Below the pieces are notes generated by a model, which saw only the letters and a program-made list of their open reading frames with translations, was not told the DNA's origin and did no database searches. DNA of 64,000 bases, taken from positions 62,001-126,000 of the forward strand of contig NZ_CALUTC010000004.1 of assembly GCF_944323605.1 (NCBI RefSeq), given 5' to 3'. Position numbers and translations under genes: made by a program. This DNA is from an uncultured Campylobacter sp. Its GTDB lineage: Bacteria > Campylobacterota > Campylobacteria > Campylobacterales > Campylobacteraceae. Below, one piece after another: positions 63,876 through 64,000 of the stretch (position 1 is the first letter of the stretch; each line of letters begins with the position of its first letter).

Positions 63876-64000
63876 CGTAAATACCGATGATTTGAGCCTT
63901 TTTCAATACTTAAAAGATTTGATAACTAGAAATTTTACAAAGGTTTTAGGCAGAAAAGATAAAATTTTTTCATTTTTTGAAGAAAATGAGATACCTCAAA
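63844..64000 (+). CDS. Probable DnaJ-like membrane co-chaperone, N-terminal fragment
   Basis: The frame opens with ATG at 63844 ([23 protein letters not shown]) and runs off the window after 52 codons. The visible part is helical with no signal peptide. In C. jejuni the gene after bpt encodes a DnaJ-like protein; identity here rests only on that order, as no J domain is visible yet. Confidence 0.5.
   Translation, partial: MQIVQSLESISVNTDDLSLFQYLKDLITRNFTKVLGRKDKIFSFFEENEIPQ

Noticed and set aside
1-64000. CRISPR array, prophage, integrase or insertion sequence
   Set aside because: No spaced direct repeats, transposase, integrase or phage structural genes were found on either strand; the tRNA cluster shows no adjacent integrase or attachment duplication.

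Overview
The window is AT-rich (roughly 30% GC by eye) and densely coding. It comes from an epsilonproteobacterium of the genus Campylobacter. The evidence is a set of gene orders that match C. jejuni as I remember it: recG/ctb, grpE-dnaK, flhA with an Rrf2 regulator, rpe-dnaQ, dprA-ruvX-rsmB-like, ppa to mrdA, gmhB-hldD-hldE next to a cytochrome c553, aspB to the MetQ-like proteins, and a biotin carboxylase next to bpt. The blocks are shuffled relative to C. jejuni, so this is a related but rearranged species. Bare TATAAT-type -10 boxes, RpoN -24/-12 promoters and intragenic poly-G tracts fit the same assignment. There is no CRISPR array, rRNA operon, insertion sequence or prophage.

Layout. 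1-7345: end of recG, truncated haemoglobin ctb, dnaK-grpE (no hrcA beside it), a small ORF with a near-consensus promoter, then a minus-strand run of a 75-residue protein, a DHH phosphoesterase, flhA and an Rrf2 regulator. 7501-10712: rpe-dnaQ, a flavoprotein oxidoreductase and a YaaA-like protein. 10844-15742: a chemoreceptor, glyS and an M23 endopeptidase. 15743-22907: uvrA, a TSUP permease, rpsO, an rRNA methyltransferase, ruvX, dprA and a deacetylase-like protein. 23014-28119: an accessory segment with an outer-membrane barrel, a CapA-like protein, an acquired-looking TIM-barrel/MFS pair and a frameshifted GT9 glycosyltransferase with a poly-G tract. 28165-42730: ppa, an MBL hydrolase, adk and aspS on the minus strand, then nadK-recN, a response regulator, tatD, a lytic transglycosylase, rlpA, kdsC-lptC-lptA, engB, an MreD-like protein and PBP2. 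42723-43933: two unknown genes, each behind a canonical RpoN promoter. 44044-49549: ADP-heptose synthesis, cytochrome c553, queC and riboswitch-controlled thiC. 49619-51248: a wrecked methyltransferase and a pseA homologue, both with poly-G tracts. 51442-52580: atpE, a HIT protein and four tRNAs. 52583-61383: aspB, cysE, speA, hisS, tmk, coaD, ubiX, flgA and two MetQ-like proteins. 61538-64000: a biotin carboxylase (probably pycA), a 48-residue ORF, bpt and the start of a probable DnaJ-like gene.

The main theme outside housekeeping is the variable cell surface. Three homopolymeric G tracts (10, 11 and 12 G) lie inside glycan-related genes. The pseA homologue is in an OFF frame at G12. The GT9 gene is split at an A6G motif that has the arrangement of a -1 ribosomal slip site. 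The methyltransferase cannot be rescued by any G-tract length. The other notable signals are the two adjacent RpoN-driven orphan genes, an HspR-type operator over the dnaK promoter in place of an hrcA-led operon, a TPP riboswitch followed by a hairpin covering the thiC start, a probably leaderless nadK, and a palindromic operator on the acquired sugar-like operon. All assignments were made by reading; no database search was run.
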